Assembly: GCA_019775845.1 (NCBI GenBank)
Contig: JADQAV010000015.1
Coordinates: 806,001 to 870,000, forward strand
Direction of reading: 5' to 3'
DNA: 64,000 nucleotides
DNA from: Myrmaecium sp. VS I D KN 1
Lineage: Eukaryota; Ascomycota; Dothideomycetes; Valsariales; Valsariaceae
This document shows positions 33,177 through 43,870 of this stretch, piece after piece. Made by a program: the position numbers and the translations under genes. Each line of letters begins with the position of its first letter. Position 1 is the first letter of the stretch. Under the pieces are notes generated by a model. The model saw nothing but the letters and a program-made list of their open reading frames with translations. It was not told where the DNA came from and made no database searches.

Positions 33177-34044
33177 ATGTCGTCCGACCGGAACTCCCCC
33201 CCTCTGCCGTCGCCGACCGACCGCCGCCGCTCCTCTCTCACCGGCCAGTTCATCGATCTGTTCGGTCGGTCGCCGCCCGCCAGCAATGGCCTTTATCCCA
33301 ATCACAACCATACCAACAACGCTACCGCCGCCTATCCTGGCCCCATTGCCACAGCCGCCGCTCAGGCCCATCGCCGCCGGCTCTCCGTGACGACCATGGG
33401 CTTGTCCGGCTCCCCGCCCCAGCCGTCGCCCTTTGGCACCGTCCGCTCACGAGGTGAGAGCATCTCCAGCGCCACATCGGCCAACGTCGACGAAAGTCCT
33501 TTCGACGACGACCAGGAGCCACCCTCCACAAGCAACCCCACCACCCCCTTCGCTAGACGGCTGAGCTTCGGTGCTCGCGCTCTGCGTGATGTGCGAGCAA
33601 ATAATGGGAACCTTGGAAACCCCAATGGTAGACCTTCCGTCGATAGAATCCCCCTTCTCTCCCCGCCCGCCAAAGGTCGAGGTTTGTCCGCATCCTCGTC
33701 CAGGCGCTTGCCGCCACCTTCACTTTCCCACCACTTCGCCCTCTCATACCTCGCCTTCTTTGCCTGCTATCGTCCAGCATCCCCACTTCCAGATGCCTGT
33801 GCTAACGTTGCTGTTCTGTGATATAGGTGAAGGTTTCAACATCGCCGAAAACCTCCGCTCGCGCGCCGAGCGAGGCTCATTCTCCGGCACCCACCCGCTA
33901 CAGAGCCCACCGGCTCCCCAAGTACATCAGCGAGCTAAGAGTTTGGCGGTCATGGAGCCCCCGGCTCGCGAGATGCCTAGAGAGCCTAAAGTACCGGATG
34001 CGTTCCAGGAGCGGATCCTCAAAGGTGATTTCTACATGGACTAG
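33177..34044 (+). CDS. Conserved Ser-rich fungal protein of unknown function
   Basis: Model: exons 33177-33681 and 33827-34044, 240 residues; the 145-bp intron starts GTTTGT, has a GCTAAC branch site (33801-33806) and ends ATAG. A donor six bases earlier keeps frame as well. The N terminus (SPTDRRRSSLTGQFIDLFGRS) is a basic, Ser-rich stretch followed by a possible amphipathic helix; the middle is disordered, with SP and RRLS-type phosphosites (RRRLSVTTM, ARRLSFGAR). The C-terminal quarter is the most conserved-looking part: GEGFNIAENLRSRAERGS, a HQRAKSLAVMEPPAREMP block, and the terminal DAFQERILKGDFYMD. I recall this C-terminal signature from hypothetical proteins of Pezizomycotina; no function is known to me. 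The RAKS and RRLS sites suggest kinase or 14-3-3 control, as inference only. Confidence 0.78.
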
Positions 34045-35256
34045 TGAATTTACCCGTCCGTCGAAGAATCACACTCACATTACGACGCACCATCACGCAA
34101 CCGGATACATTTGATACTCTCCGGCAATCTGTTGCGAATTCTCACATCGTCCTGGCCGCATTTTTCACTATCTCAAGCTACAGCATCTATCCGAGTGTAC
34201 TACTGCTATCCAGTAAGGAGGTTAATCTCTGTGGGGTTGCGCAGCCTGAATCTCTGCGACTTTCGCCTTATTCGCTTGTCCGGAGTCGTCAAGGGGGTAG
34301 GGTCCTCGGGCGCTCTTGCCCCTGCTCGAGCATGCAGGTGCCCAAGTCAACAAGTGACTCAAGGCTTCAAGCTGATCCCCAGGCTCCGGCGCGCCGAATG
34401 GGCCGATTCATGTATAACGTACCACTTTTCTTGTTATCCGTTCGGACTTCAGGGGAAAGGCAGGCCTGGCTGTTCCTTATGGGCATGGGAATTCGGGGCC
34501 GCCGACGGTTTCTCTCAACGCCTCGCTGATATACAGGAGGCAGCGGCCGCGGTCTGCCGGAATCGACTACAATCATACGAATGGTCCAATTCGATAGAGA
34601 GCGTCACAGGATGGCGGACCGTGTCAGACGCGAGCTCCGCGTGTATTTATGGTTTCATTGCACCACTCTCGTACATCTGCCTTCTGTCGCTGGAAATTGC
34701 AGGAAGCGGCGGGACGGGAAAGAGAATATCCCAAGGGCGTAGGTCCCCGAGTACGGTGCAGGTTCACTCGTTCATGTGTTTCTCCTTCTTTTCCGATGCG
34801 TATACGGAGGATGGCTTCACGCTTCGGAGTTTGCCCGGCGTCTGGTTGATTAATCTTCGCTTCTTGGCTTTCTTGCTCTTATGAGTGACAAAAATGAATC
34901 AAATGCTGCTTGCAAAGCAGAACGCACTTCCTGGGCGGCCTTTCATTTATTTTGCACGTGCTTGATGTGTGACGTTTGTGCACACAATCGACCGCGGTGT
35001 GCACAAGAGAAAGAGAACAAGTATAATATCATCATGATCGCATTGGATCTAAACCTGGACTCCGTTGCCATCTCCCGCTTGTTATAAGCGCCCGATTTAC
35101 AAGGAGAAGCAGAGGAGAAAGGGGGGGTTTTCCGACCGACCTCATTTTATCATGGATACCCGATCCTGACCGGACCCCTGGTCTGCCTTTTCTGCCCCGA
35201 GAAAGATAAGAAACAAGGAAAAATAAATAAAAGAAATGATAAACAATAAAAAAAGA
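34045..35256. other. Convergent intergenic region
   Basis: It lies between the convergent Ser-rich protein gene and DGAT2, and must hold both 3' untranslated regions. A 257-codon plus-strand frame (34111-34884) has no ATG start and no recognisable domain. An AT-rich AAATAAATAAAAG stretch before 35256 is the likely DGAT2 3' end region. Confidence 0.55.
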
Positions 35257-36846
35257 TCACTCGATGATCTGCATTTCCTCCTTCCGATCCGGGGCGAACG
35301 TGTCCTTCCACTCGTCCCAGATCTTGCGCAGCTCGGCCACGTACTCGGCGTGGACGCGGTCGACGTAGTCCGGCTCGGGCCGGTCCTGGGTACGGACCTT
35401 GATCGGACGGCCGACGACGACGTTGAGGGGGCGACGGTAGGGCATCATGCCGACGTCGTAGTTGAAGACGCCGCGGGCGTGGAAGAGCGGGACGGTGAAG
35501 CCGGCGAGGCGCTTGACCAGGAGCTGGAAGCGGTGGATGCGCGGGTGCGCCGCCGCGTCAAACTGCTCGTACAGCTCGTTCTCCCCGAACGCCAGCACCG
35601 GCACCAGGTCCGCCCCCGTCCGGATCGCCAGCTTCACGAAGCCCTTTCGGCGCGCCAGCACGAGCCGGAGCACGCCCGGCTGCGCGTCGAGCGATTCGCG
35701 GGCGCCGCCCACGACGATCGTGATCGCCCGGCCCATGCCCTCGCCGTTCGGCCCGCCCTTGGACAGAATGTTCTCGCAGGACTCGCGGGAGACGGAGGCG
35801 AGCCCCATGCGCAGGGCGTACTCCCGGTAGAGGGGGATGCGGAAGTTTGAGTCGAGGGTAAGTAGGGAGTTGGTGATGCCTGGAAACAGCTGGGAAAAGC
35901 CGAGCGCCTCGGTGGCGAAGGCGGCAAATGCGCCATGGGAGATGATCCCGTGCGGGTGGTAGCCGAAGATGTATTTTCGGGTTGGCGGGAGCTCTGCTGT
36001 GCGGTGAAGGCGGGCCGGGAAGTAGGACGCGAAGAGCGACCAGATCTTGGATCTGCGGAAGCGGTCGCTGCGGTGGCTGAGCTCGCCAGATGTACCCGCG
36101 TCGGACACCAAGACGTATATGAGGTAGGGAAGAAGGATGGGCCAAAATAAGGGAATGGAGCAGAGGAAGAAAAAGCACGTGAGGGTGATGGCGATGCTCA
36201 GGGTATGCAAAAGCACCACCAGCGTTTGAAGGCGCCTCTGCAGAGGGATATTCAGCGGGGCGAAGCGGATGCTATCTAGGGTCAGCGACCTGGTGTTGCT
36301 GGAAGTGTCTCTGGGTGTTAAGTCAACTTACGTGCTTCTCTGCCACCCAGCACCGGCTCTACGGCCACTGACGAGCTCGGATTTGTCCTGCTCTTCCTCC
36401 GCCCTGCTGCCCTGCCTTGTCTCGCCCTCGAATTTGGCTGAGGGCTTGACACTCTTGAGACGATCGCCGGAACTGTCACGGTGTCCCCGGTAAACCAGCT
36501 TGTCGACGTCTCCATCTTCCTGGTTGTGTCCGTTTGGCTGGCCCTTTCTCGCTCTCTTTGAGCCATCGTCGCCGTTCACAGATGCTCCGGAGGCGTTATC
36601 CGCATGTGCGTCGGCAGCGACCCCGTCAGTGGGCGGTTGTTCGGCAACATCAGCGTACGACTTCGGCGGGAGGCCATGTTCCTGGCGCTCTTCTGGGTTC
36701 GACGGCTCGGGATTCAGAGAACCGTCCAGCTGGTTCTGGACGGGCTCGACGTGAACTTCGGGGTCGGCGGCATCGGCATAGGACTTGGGAGGGAGATGGT
36801 GAGCCTCACGGACCGCGGGCAGGGCGGGTTCGGCACTGGGCGACAT
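35257..36846 (-). CDS. Diacylglycerol acyltransferase type 2 (DGAT2)
   Basis: Model on the minus strand: exons 36846-36332 and 36271-35257, 509 residues; the 60-bp intron runs from GTAAGT to GATAG. Splicing joins the N-terminal region to IRFAPLNIPLQRRLQTLVVL, the usual start of the DGAT2 core, followed by two hydrophobic segments forming the membrane hairpin (residues about 193-230). The core has the catalytic YHPHG motif in YIFGYHPHGIISHGAF, the RKGFVKLA and VPVLAFGENELYEQ blocks, and GxP-type ends. The enzyme joins a fatty acyl-CoA to diacylglycerol at the ER and lipid droplets to make triacylglycerol. The 170-residue N-terminal extension is disordered and carries LPPKSYAD twice (HHLPPKSYADAA and HGLPPKSYADVA), which I have not seen described. 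ATG at 36846 is the only in-frame start. It shares a 666-bp divergent promoter region with the STK19-like gene. Confidence 0.92.
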
Positions 36847-37512
36847 GATAGGTGCAGAAATGAACAAAAGAGCGATTGGTGAGTATGGTATGCTGCTTTA
36901 CTTGTCGAACATGACGGCGGAGGCGATTGTGGGAGTTGAGGCGAAAAGGGGGGGATCGTTCTTACCGTGAGGGAATAATGGAAGTCACCTCGCAGGGTGC
37001 GACGGCGGCACGTACGGTCACCAATGGCGGCAAGTGACGTCGACGGGTGCCGAGGCTTGGGAGATTATCGGCATTTCAGGCATTGAAGGCTGTAAGGCAT
37101 GCATGTTGAGGCATCATCTAGATAAATAGGGCATGCATGTGCGCTGACGGGTAGCCCGTTCTAGGAGATATATTTACTGAGTAATTTAGTACCTACCTTA
37201 TCTATACTTACCTACAATACTCAGATACAACTACTCATAAACTTGCGATTACCTCAGGGACCTCACATGGGGGTTGATCGATCACTGCAATACTTACTAA
37301 TCAGGGCCCTTCCCGTCGGCTTCAATATGGAATGTCTCTCCGCTCTTACCGTCCAGTCTCTTCTTCCTTCCTTCTTTCCCCCTGCTCTCCTCCTTGGTAC
37401 TCTCTTGCCATCGCTCACACCGCGCCAGGACAAGTACGGCCTCCCTGAGAGAGCACAAGCAGTTGTCCTGCCTGCCGTCCTTCCTTCTCCCGCCACCAAA
37501 TAAATATCAGCG
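36847..37512. promoter_or_regulatory. Bidirectional promoter region of DGAT2 and the STK19-like gene
   Basis: The 666 bp lie between two divergent start codons and contain no credible frame. A TACCTA/TACTTACC-rich patch sits at about 37185-37225. The last 150 bases before 37513 are CT-rich as in a leader. No specific factor site is claimed. Confidence 0.5.
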
Positions 37513-38775
37513 ATGCCCCTCCAGCTCACGGCTGCCTACTCCTCACGTGTGAAAAGAAAGTCCCAGAGTTCCAGCCTCTTCGGCTCAAGGTCGCCCTTTG
37601 CCTCCAACCCGCGCCGCAAACCCTCGTCCTCCCAATACTCGACGTCGAAAGCGCAACAACGGAGTGGTGGACAGGCAGCCTACAAGGACCGAGATGGTAC
37701 AGCCGCCGCACCCAGTCCGGACTTCGATGAGCAGCTCGACGATACAGGTATCATTGCGGCATTGGGAGCCGACCTCAACCTCCGTGATGTCCCTCAGTTC
37801 ATCCAGTACATACACACACACATGTTCAGCCCCGTACCGGAACGGGCCCCCGGTATGAGCTCTACTCGCATCGCCGAAGTGCTCAACTACCGCATATCCC
37901 TCCCGCCAATCGTGACTGTAGCACACGTACAAGCCCTCGGCGACTCTCCTACGCGGATTGAGCGAGAAATCGCAGAGCTGGCCCGGGCGGGCATCATCCG
38001 CAAGATATCCGTTCCCAACCGTGGCAAAGGCTCTTCCGCAGCCGGAGACGGGCTCGTCCTGGTTTCCGAATGGGAACGTATCGTCCGAGCGCATCCTGGG
38101 CTGGAAGATGCTCTCAAAGATAAATACATTGCCACGCTTCGAGCGAATCCGACGTCCACTTCCATCCGCAGCACGTACTTCCTTCCCGCCGAGATCGCTG
38201 CTCTCACGACCGCTGGCTTTCTTACCGGCTCAAACACGCCGCATTTGCTAGCAGCTGCCCCGGCCATTCCCACTCTGGTCAATGGCACTGGCGGGATCAA
38301 CGTCTCGCTTTCCTCTGTCGGCTCACGCGCCCCCTCCGGCTCCGTCGACGCGGTGGGTGGGAGCAACGCCTTCAGCGCTTCTGGTGCCACGGGCTCTGGC
38401 ATCTCCAAGCGTTCTGGCGCGGCGGCCGGCGCCAACTACAATTTTGCGCTGCCCAACACGGGCCCGTATCTGCGACTGCTGACCGCGGCGCGTGACCACT
38501 TGCTTTCCCTGCTCTCCAAGACTAAGTACAAAGAGGCACCGATGGGTCTGCTGCGGGAGCGATGGGACGGCGGCGTGCTGGGCGAGGATGCGGCGAGTCA
38601 GGCCAAGAAAGCAAGAGGCGAGGTGGGCACCACGGTGCTGCCTGGGAGGACGAAGAAGTGGAGGCAGTTCTACGGCATCACGTTCGAATGGGTGCTGGAG
38701 GAGTGCGTGGGGGCTGGTTTGGTCGAGTGCTTCGAGACGGGTAGCGTCGGGGTGGGGATCCGACTGGCGAGATGA
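37513..38775 (+). CDS. STK19-family winged-helix protein
   Basis: Single exon, 420 residues, ATG at 37513 followed by a Ser/Arg-rich N terminus. The conserved body starts with DDTGIIAALGADLNLRDV and continues through FIQYIHTHMFSPVPERAPGM, TRIAEVLNYRISLPPIVTVAHV, EREIAELARAGIIRKI and YFLPAEIAAL. It ends in the C-terminal helices KKWRQFYGITFEWVLEECVGAGLVECFETGSVG. This is the pattern of the Stk19 family (PF10494). Despite the kinase name, the human protein is a winged-helix, DNA-binding factor of transcription-coupled nucleotide-excision repair; that role is from family knowledge. A Gly/Ser/Ala-rich insert at residues about 255-320 separates the second and third winged-helix parts. It is transcribed away from DGAT2. 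Confidence 0.85.
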   Translation: MPLQLTAAYSSRVKRKSQSSSLFGSRSPFASNPRRKPSSSQYSTSKAQQRSGGQAAYKDRDGTAAAPSPDFDEQLDDTGIIAALGADLNLRDVPQFIQYIHTHMFSPVPERAPGMSSTRIAEVLNYRISLPPIVTVAHVQALGDSPTRIEREIAELARAGIIRKISVPNRGKGSSAAGDGLVLVSEWERIVRAHPGLEDALKDKYIATLRANPTSTSIRSTYFLPAEIAALTTAGFLTGSNTPHLLAAAPAIPTLVNGTGGINVSLSSVGSRAPSGSVDAVGGSNAFSASGATGSGISKRSGAAAGANYNFALPNTGPYLRLLTAARDHLLSLLSKTKYKEAPMGLLRERWDGGVLGEDAASQAKKARGEVGTTVLPGRTKKWRQFYGITFEWVLEECVGAGLVECFETGSVGVGIRLAR

Positions 38776-39479
38776 AGAGCGTCTTGTGTCAGTTTGTTAA
38801 CAGGGTCAGCATCTCTTGGGGGCAAGTCAACTGTCCCGGGCATCTACGGTCCCTTTGCTCGTTCCCTAGCGTCGCTAGGTGTCCTGGTTCCGCCTGGCTC
38901 AGCGTAATGTGTCGATAGCCACTGATCGTAGGAAGAGCTTGGTCGGCGCCGAGCACGGCATTACCACCAGTCCACCCCGCCTACCACATGCTTGCGCCGA
39001 GCGGACTATGCCTTGCTCTGTATCGAGTCCGGCTCGAAAGCAATCTACGCTTTGTCGAGTCGAGAACAGCTCAGGAGTTCGTCCGAACCATGCTGTATCA
39101 TGCGCGGGCGAATTGCTTTGCAATAGCACGTCCCATCATGATCAAAGCTAGCCTTTGAGGTAAGAGGAGGGAAAGCGACTAGAAATCTAGCGTTGATATG
39201 TATGAATGAAGATATATAATCGATTGCTGTTGAATATCCTAACACCTAAATTAAATCGAAAATCGAGATTTCTATCCAACCGACCAAGCAATCTTGCAGA
39301 AACACCAAATATTCCAAGATAAACGTTGAAGACATTGCCCCCTCGGAACAAAAGTGAAAAAAAACGCCGCCCCTGCCCATTGTTATTGCAAGCAATTGAA
39401 TCCAATATTCCTCACTCCCGCCCCAGTCTCGCTAGAGACTCCTCCTACAAACATGAGCGCGGAAGCCACCCGCGTCCAC
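38776..39479. other. Convergent intergenic region
   Basis: It lies between the STK19-like gene and the J-domain gene, whose 3' ends face each other. No credible gene. The stretch 39190-39340 is AT-rich. Confidence 0.6.
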
Positions 39480-40529
39480 CTACGAGCCGACAGCGTGCGC
39501 GAAGACCTTCGTGGCCAGCTCGGAGAGGAGCTTGGCTTTGTCCGCTTGCGGAAGCTATTTTCCAACGTGAGCATGGGTTTCTTTCGATGAGAATACGTCA
39601 TGGAGGCACGGAGCCAGGGGCGGGCGGGGACAGTGAAAGTCTTACCTCCTGAAAGACGGCGTACACGCTCTTCCCCCGCGCGTCCCGGACGGCGCCCAAG
39701 CGATTCCCGGCGACGGCGCCGGCGATGGCGCCGGGGAAGTTGGCAATGATGAAACCCATGGCGCCGCCGCTAAGGCCGCCGAGCAGGCTCCAGAACTTGC
39801 CCGTCGGCCGGGCCGCCTCGCCCTCCGCCATCCCTTCCTCCCGCAGCATCTCCTCGAACACGCTGCCGAACTGCTCGTTGCTGAAGCGCTCGTGCTGCTC
39901 CTCGGCCGACTCCGCGCCCTCGGCGGTCGAGGAGGAGGACGACCCGCCAAAACCGAACGCCGACCAGGGGAAGCCGCCCGGGAAGGAACCGCTCCCGCCG
40001 CTCTGCCCGTGGGCTTTCTTCTCCTCCTCCGCCGTCTCCGGCTCGGGTGCGCCGCTGGGGAATCCGTGATAGGCGCGCGCGACGTCGTAGTCGCGGCGAC
40101 GGACGGGGTCGGAGAGGGTGTAGTATGCGTCGTTGATCTGCTGGAACTTCCGCGTCTTCTGGGCGCGCTCAGGCGAGTCTGACGGCACGCGGTCCGGATG
40201 ATGCTTCAGCGCTTGCCTGGGAGTCACAGGGGTGGGTCAGCGTGTGAGACTTCGCACCGGACGAGTTATGGGAGGGTGTTGGCAATTGTGGGGAGGGTGT
40301 GTTGGCGTCCAGCGCACTTTTTGTAGGCATCGCGGATCTGCTGCTGCGTCGCTTTGGGGTCGATGCCCAGCACTTGGTCTGAGGAGCGGCTGTCAGTTTG
40401 ACCCGGACTTTACGGGCAGGTTGGAGGAGGCCGTACAATAGTCAACTGGAGGCGCTGAAGGTAGCGGTTAGCGGTGCTCAATGTGTCTGGATGGAGGAGT
40501 AGATCGCGAGAGATCTCGTACCTGACATG
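39480..40529 (-). CDS. J-domain protein with C-terminal glycine-zipper region
   Basis: Model on the minus strand: exons 40529-40523, 40454-40437, 40378-40318, 40216-39646 and 39554-39480, 243 residues. The first coding exon is 7 bp and the second 18 bp. Joining gives MSAPPVDYYQVLGIDPKAT, a normal J-domain start, and QALKHHPDRVP with the HPD motif that drives Hsp70 ATPase. A Gly/Ser/Phe linker (FPWSAFGFGG) follows, then a Gly/Ala segment (LLGGLSGGAMGFIIANFPGA) resembling a glycine zipper that may touch membranes. The last exon adds LPQADKAKLLSELATKVFAHAVGS; without it the frame would run into an unrelated tail, so the last intron is well supported by the family-like end. It is a class C (J-domain-only) co-chaperone; client and place in the cell are unknown. 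Confidence 0.85.
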
Positions 40530-41374
40530 GCTTCGGGGATGGTCTATGGCTGCTGGAACGTTGCGAATGTCGAGGGGCAGGCCGGAAGGGGAGTCCAGCG
40601 AAGGTGAGGGGGAAGATGTGGGGAGGAGAGAGAGTGTGTCACCACTTGGACCCGGACAAGTCACCAGTGATACCTGACGGTCTCTTCGGCGCCTCACATG
40701 CAAGCATGGCGGGGGGGGGGGAAGGAACAGCCACAGTCGGATCTAGCCGATGACGTAGCACGCGAGGCGTCGAACGGGAATGGACTGGACCCTGGCCGAC
40801 TCCGTAACGGCAAGTCGAGATCTTTACGAGGCTTCGTTTACAACTTGATACTTACATCGTTTACCATCCTTACATAAGTATGTTTCGCGCAGAGAGTCTA
40901 TATGAAGTACTAAGTAGGTATATTACTACTACTCAACAGTCCCGGGCTCTCGAGATGCCTCAGGAACTGACGGCCAACCTCACCTGCCCCTGCGTGCGTG
41001 GGGACCTGAGGTGAGTCCTTCATGCATTAGCGGTGCGGATGGATCACGTCGCGTTGTCCAACCGCCAACAAGCGGTCAGTGAGTTTTTTTGACAGCATCT
41101 CCTTAACCACACCATGCCACCTCATCCCACCGTCCAGCACACCTCCTCTCATTATTTAGACCCCAATCCCTCCCTTTTTCTCCTCTAACCACCAATTGTG
41201 GCATTTCGGAGAACACGTCGCTCCTTCAAACGACTCCGACACCTCAGCGCAGCCCAGCGCCCTTCCTCTTCCGCCGTCAGTTCGTCCGTCTCCTTGCAAT
41301 AGCCACGAGTCTTGTCTTCTGAGGAGTCTCACCCTCCACACCGTTCACTCCCTCCATACCGATCACACAAAAGC
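40530..41374. promoter_or_regulatory. Divergent promoter region between the J-domain gene and a small membrane-protein gene
   Basis: No gene. It contains a G run near 40711-40720, an AT-rich GTA-rich patch at 40850-40930, and a CT-rich leader-like stretch at about 41130-41374. Confidence 0.5.
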
Positions 41375-41866
41375 ATGGGCTGGTTCCCAAGCTCGTCCTC
41401 GCGGACGCACTTCTCGAGCGGGCGCCGTCCGGCGTACTCCCGCGTCGGCGGCACCCGTTCCGCCGGCACCCGTTCCGCCGGCAGCAGTGGCGGCCCCTCC
41501 TACTACAAGCGGCGGCCGCGCGACGGCTACCTCGACCAGCTCGTCCGCAAGCTCAAGCAGCTCCTGGGCGAGCTGCTGGCCTACGCCCGCCGCCACCCCT
41601 ACAAGGTCTTCCTCGCCGTCGTCATGCCCCTGCTCTCCAGTGGCGTGCTGCAGAAGATCGCCAGCCAGCTCGGCATCCGGCTGCCGGACCAGCTCACCGG
41701 GCGCCGGAGCATCGCCGCACGAGGAGGGAGAGCGGGCGGCGGGGGATACTATGGCAGCCGCGGGTACGGCGACCACGACGGCGAGCCCGGCGGAGGAGTT
41801 GCGGACTTTATGGGCAGCCTTGGCAACGTCGAGAACTGGATGAGAATGGCTCGGTCCGTGGTGTAG
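41375..41866 (+). CDS. Small basic membrane-anchored fungal protein, unknown function
   Basis: Single exon, 163 residues, ATG at 41375 (the only ATG before the conserved part). The N terminus is rich in Ser, Arg and Gly (SSSSRTHFSSGRRPAYSR). It is followed by YYKRRPRDGYLDQLVRKLKQLL, an amphipathic basic helix, and ARRHPYKVFLAVVMPLLSSGVL, a single likely membrane segment. Then comes LGIRLPDQL and a Gly/Tyr-rich tail (RAGGGGYYGSRGYG) ending in GSLGNVENWMRMARSVV. I recall similar hypothetical proteins in Pezizomycotina but no function. Codon use is strongly GC-biased (G/C at third positions), like DGAT2 and PAQR, suggesting a well-expressed gene. Confidence 0.75.
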   Translation: MGWFPSSSSRTHFSSGRRPAYSRVGGTRSAGTRSAGSSGGPSYYKRRPRDGYLDQLVRKLKQLLGELLAYARRHPYKVFLAVVMPLLSSGVLQKIASQLGIRLPDQLTGRRSIAARGGRAGGGGYYGSRGYGDHDGEPGGGVADFMGSLGNVENWMRMARSVV

Positions 41867-42729
41867 GGATCTCCCCTTCTGTGGAAGAGCCGTGGCCCTG
41901 CCTCCGCCACGACTCATCAGGTGAAGACGACCCCTTTCCCGTCGTGTCGTGACGGGAGGTTTTATAGGGGGAAAGACGACACCGGTGGTCTGGACATTAC
42001 CGGTCCGGTCCTGTTATGGTCATAGTCACCCCTCTTGACGCGAGAATGAAAGGCAGGATGAGTGAAGAAAGGCCGGATGGTGTCAAAGAGGAAAGTGGTT
42101 GTGCATGGGTTTCGAAAGGGCGTGAGGTGGGAAAGGGGCTGCGCCAGATTTCCCCCTACGAATGCATGGGACGGGCGCACCCGCAATGTGAATATGGAAG
42201 AGGCCCCCTGAAGGGGGGTTCGGAGGAATTATAACGAATTACGCCATTAATGATTATTAGAGAAGCTGTTTGACAACAAGCGTCGTTATGTCCCCTGTGA
42301 TCCCATGAACATCCAAGTCTAAAATAACACCAAAACGAAACATCTCTATCGATGGCAGACTCCGAACATGGAGGACCCAGAATGAAGGAGATCGTCTCCT
42401 GCGTGGACCGGGACAGTCATCCCGGAATAACCCAAAGCGCGTATAAATGAGATCCCTTAACTCCACAAACACCTAGACGTATGCAACCCAGCGAGAACAC
42501 AGGGACCCAGGCGTCTATGCCGTCCCATGCGTAAACCGAATGGGAAAACCGAGCGTAAAATCAGGGAATCATAGATGCGAGGCCTCCTCCAAGCACTTTC
42601 GGGGGTATCGCAGGCTGCTGACGAAACGTAAAATATCACGAAAGGAGCGGACTTCCACCTCTAGGACGCCCCTTTTCTGTGGTTGATAAGGAAACTCGAC
42701 ACGATTTCGCTTGCACGTCACGGCCACCG
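41867..42729. other. Convergent intergenic region
   Basis: It lies between the small membrane-protein gene and the 3' end of the Sfk1-like gene. No credible gene or repeat seen. Confidence 0.6.
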
Positions 42730-43870
42730 CTAAAAGTTTGTGGACGCGAGACCGTTCGGCTGCGACTTTCGCCGGCCGTTGCTGTAGCCGTTCGCCAGGC
42801 CACCGTTCACGCCATTGACAGGATGCCCGTTGGTGGCGTATGCGCCCCGGAAAGTGTCCTCCTGGAGGCCGGCTTGCGAGGCAGCGGACTCGTCGGCCAT
42901 CTCGAACTCCGTTTCACGGCTCTGGTGGTGTTTGCTCCGGACGACCGGGAGGAAGTCCAGGAAGAAGCTAAAGACGTAGAACGTGAAGACGAGGGCGAGC
43001 ACCCACTCAATGACGGCCGACGTGTTCGGGAGATTCTTATTCTCCGTGACGCCAAATGCTGCAGACGGGTCAGCACATGCTCTTTGTCTACTGAAAGGGT
43101 CCTCGTTCTACCAATTGCAAGTGCGACTTCAACGACGATGAAGGCCAACTTCACCCAGAAAGAGACCCTTAGTATAGAATGTTGCCGGTGATGGACACCC
43201 AGTCGTTGATATTCGATGCAGATAGCGATGGCGGAAACAATATATCCCACTCTACAACGACGTTAGCCTCGCCGAGGACGCGGCGTACGGTGTCTTTGGT
43301 GCTCACAAGAAAAGAATCAAGAAGTCAGTATGAAGGTGAGGATGCCTCCAGGTGTCAAAGATGGCGAGCAGGATGATTCCCGCTGCACCTCCGATCGCCG
43401 CGACGATGGACAAGATGGATAAGCCCTTTTGAAACCATGAGGTGTTGGGCGCCAGCTTCCCGCGGTGGCGCAACCACCGTTCCGCGATGAAGACGATGTC
43501 TAACGTGACGACGGAGACGGCCGACATGGCGATAAACAGCGGTTTGAGTTTCTGCGCGCCGACATCTGCACGGTGGAGGACACGGACGGGTCAATGAGAA
43601 GTTCACATAGCGCTCCTCTCGCGGGCGCACCTACCAGATATATATCTGCGACCGGTTAGCACATCTACCCGCGGACCTGTGCATCGCACCGCATCGCATC
43701 GCATCGCGTGCGCGGATCGCCCGGGAGACTTACGCTATTGTCTGTCCTGGGTCCATGGAGGGTAGTCGCGGCGAGCCGTCTACCAGCCAAGTTATCAGCA
43801 TGGCGAGAAGCATGGCCAGCCACACCATGGACGAGAACAAGGGCAGTATCCAATACGATATCCCCCACAT
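42730..43870 (-). CDS. Frag1/DRAM/Sfk1-family membrane protein
   Basis: Model on the minus strand: exons 43870-43734, 43645-43635, 43565-43307, 43251-43112 and 43058-42730, 291 residues. The second exon is only 11 bp and encodes part of AYISDVG; it is needed to keep frame. The start MWGISYWILPLFSSMVWLAML is the first membrane helix. Further helices are SAVSVVTLDIVFIA, GLSILSIVAAIGGAAGIILLAIF, LVGYIVSAIAICIEY, VSFWVKLAFIVVEVALAI and WVLALVFTFYVFSFFLDFLP, six in all as in PF10277. The hydrophilic C-terminal tail is Asn/Gly-rich. Yeast Sfk1 works at the plasma membrane with the PI 4-kinase Stt4 and in phospholipid asymmetry; that link is by family only. Intron 1 contains a run of GCATC repeats (about 43681-43706). 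Confidence 0.88.

Noticed and set aside
34111-34884. 257-codon open frame on the plus strand
   Set aside because: It begins at TTG without a nearby ATG, shows no domain and lies in the expected 3' untranslated region between convergent genes.
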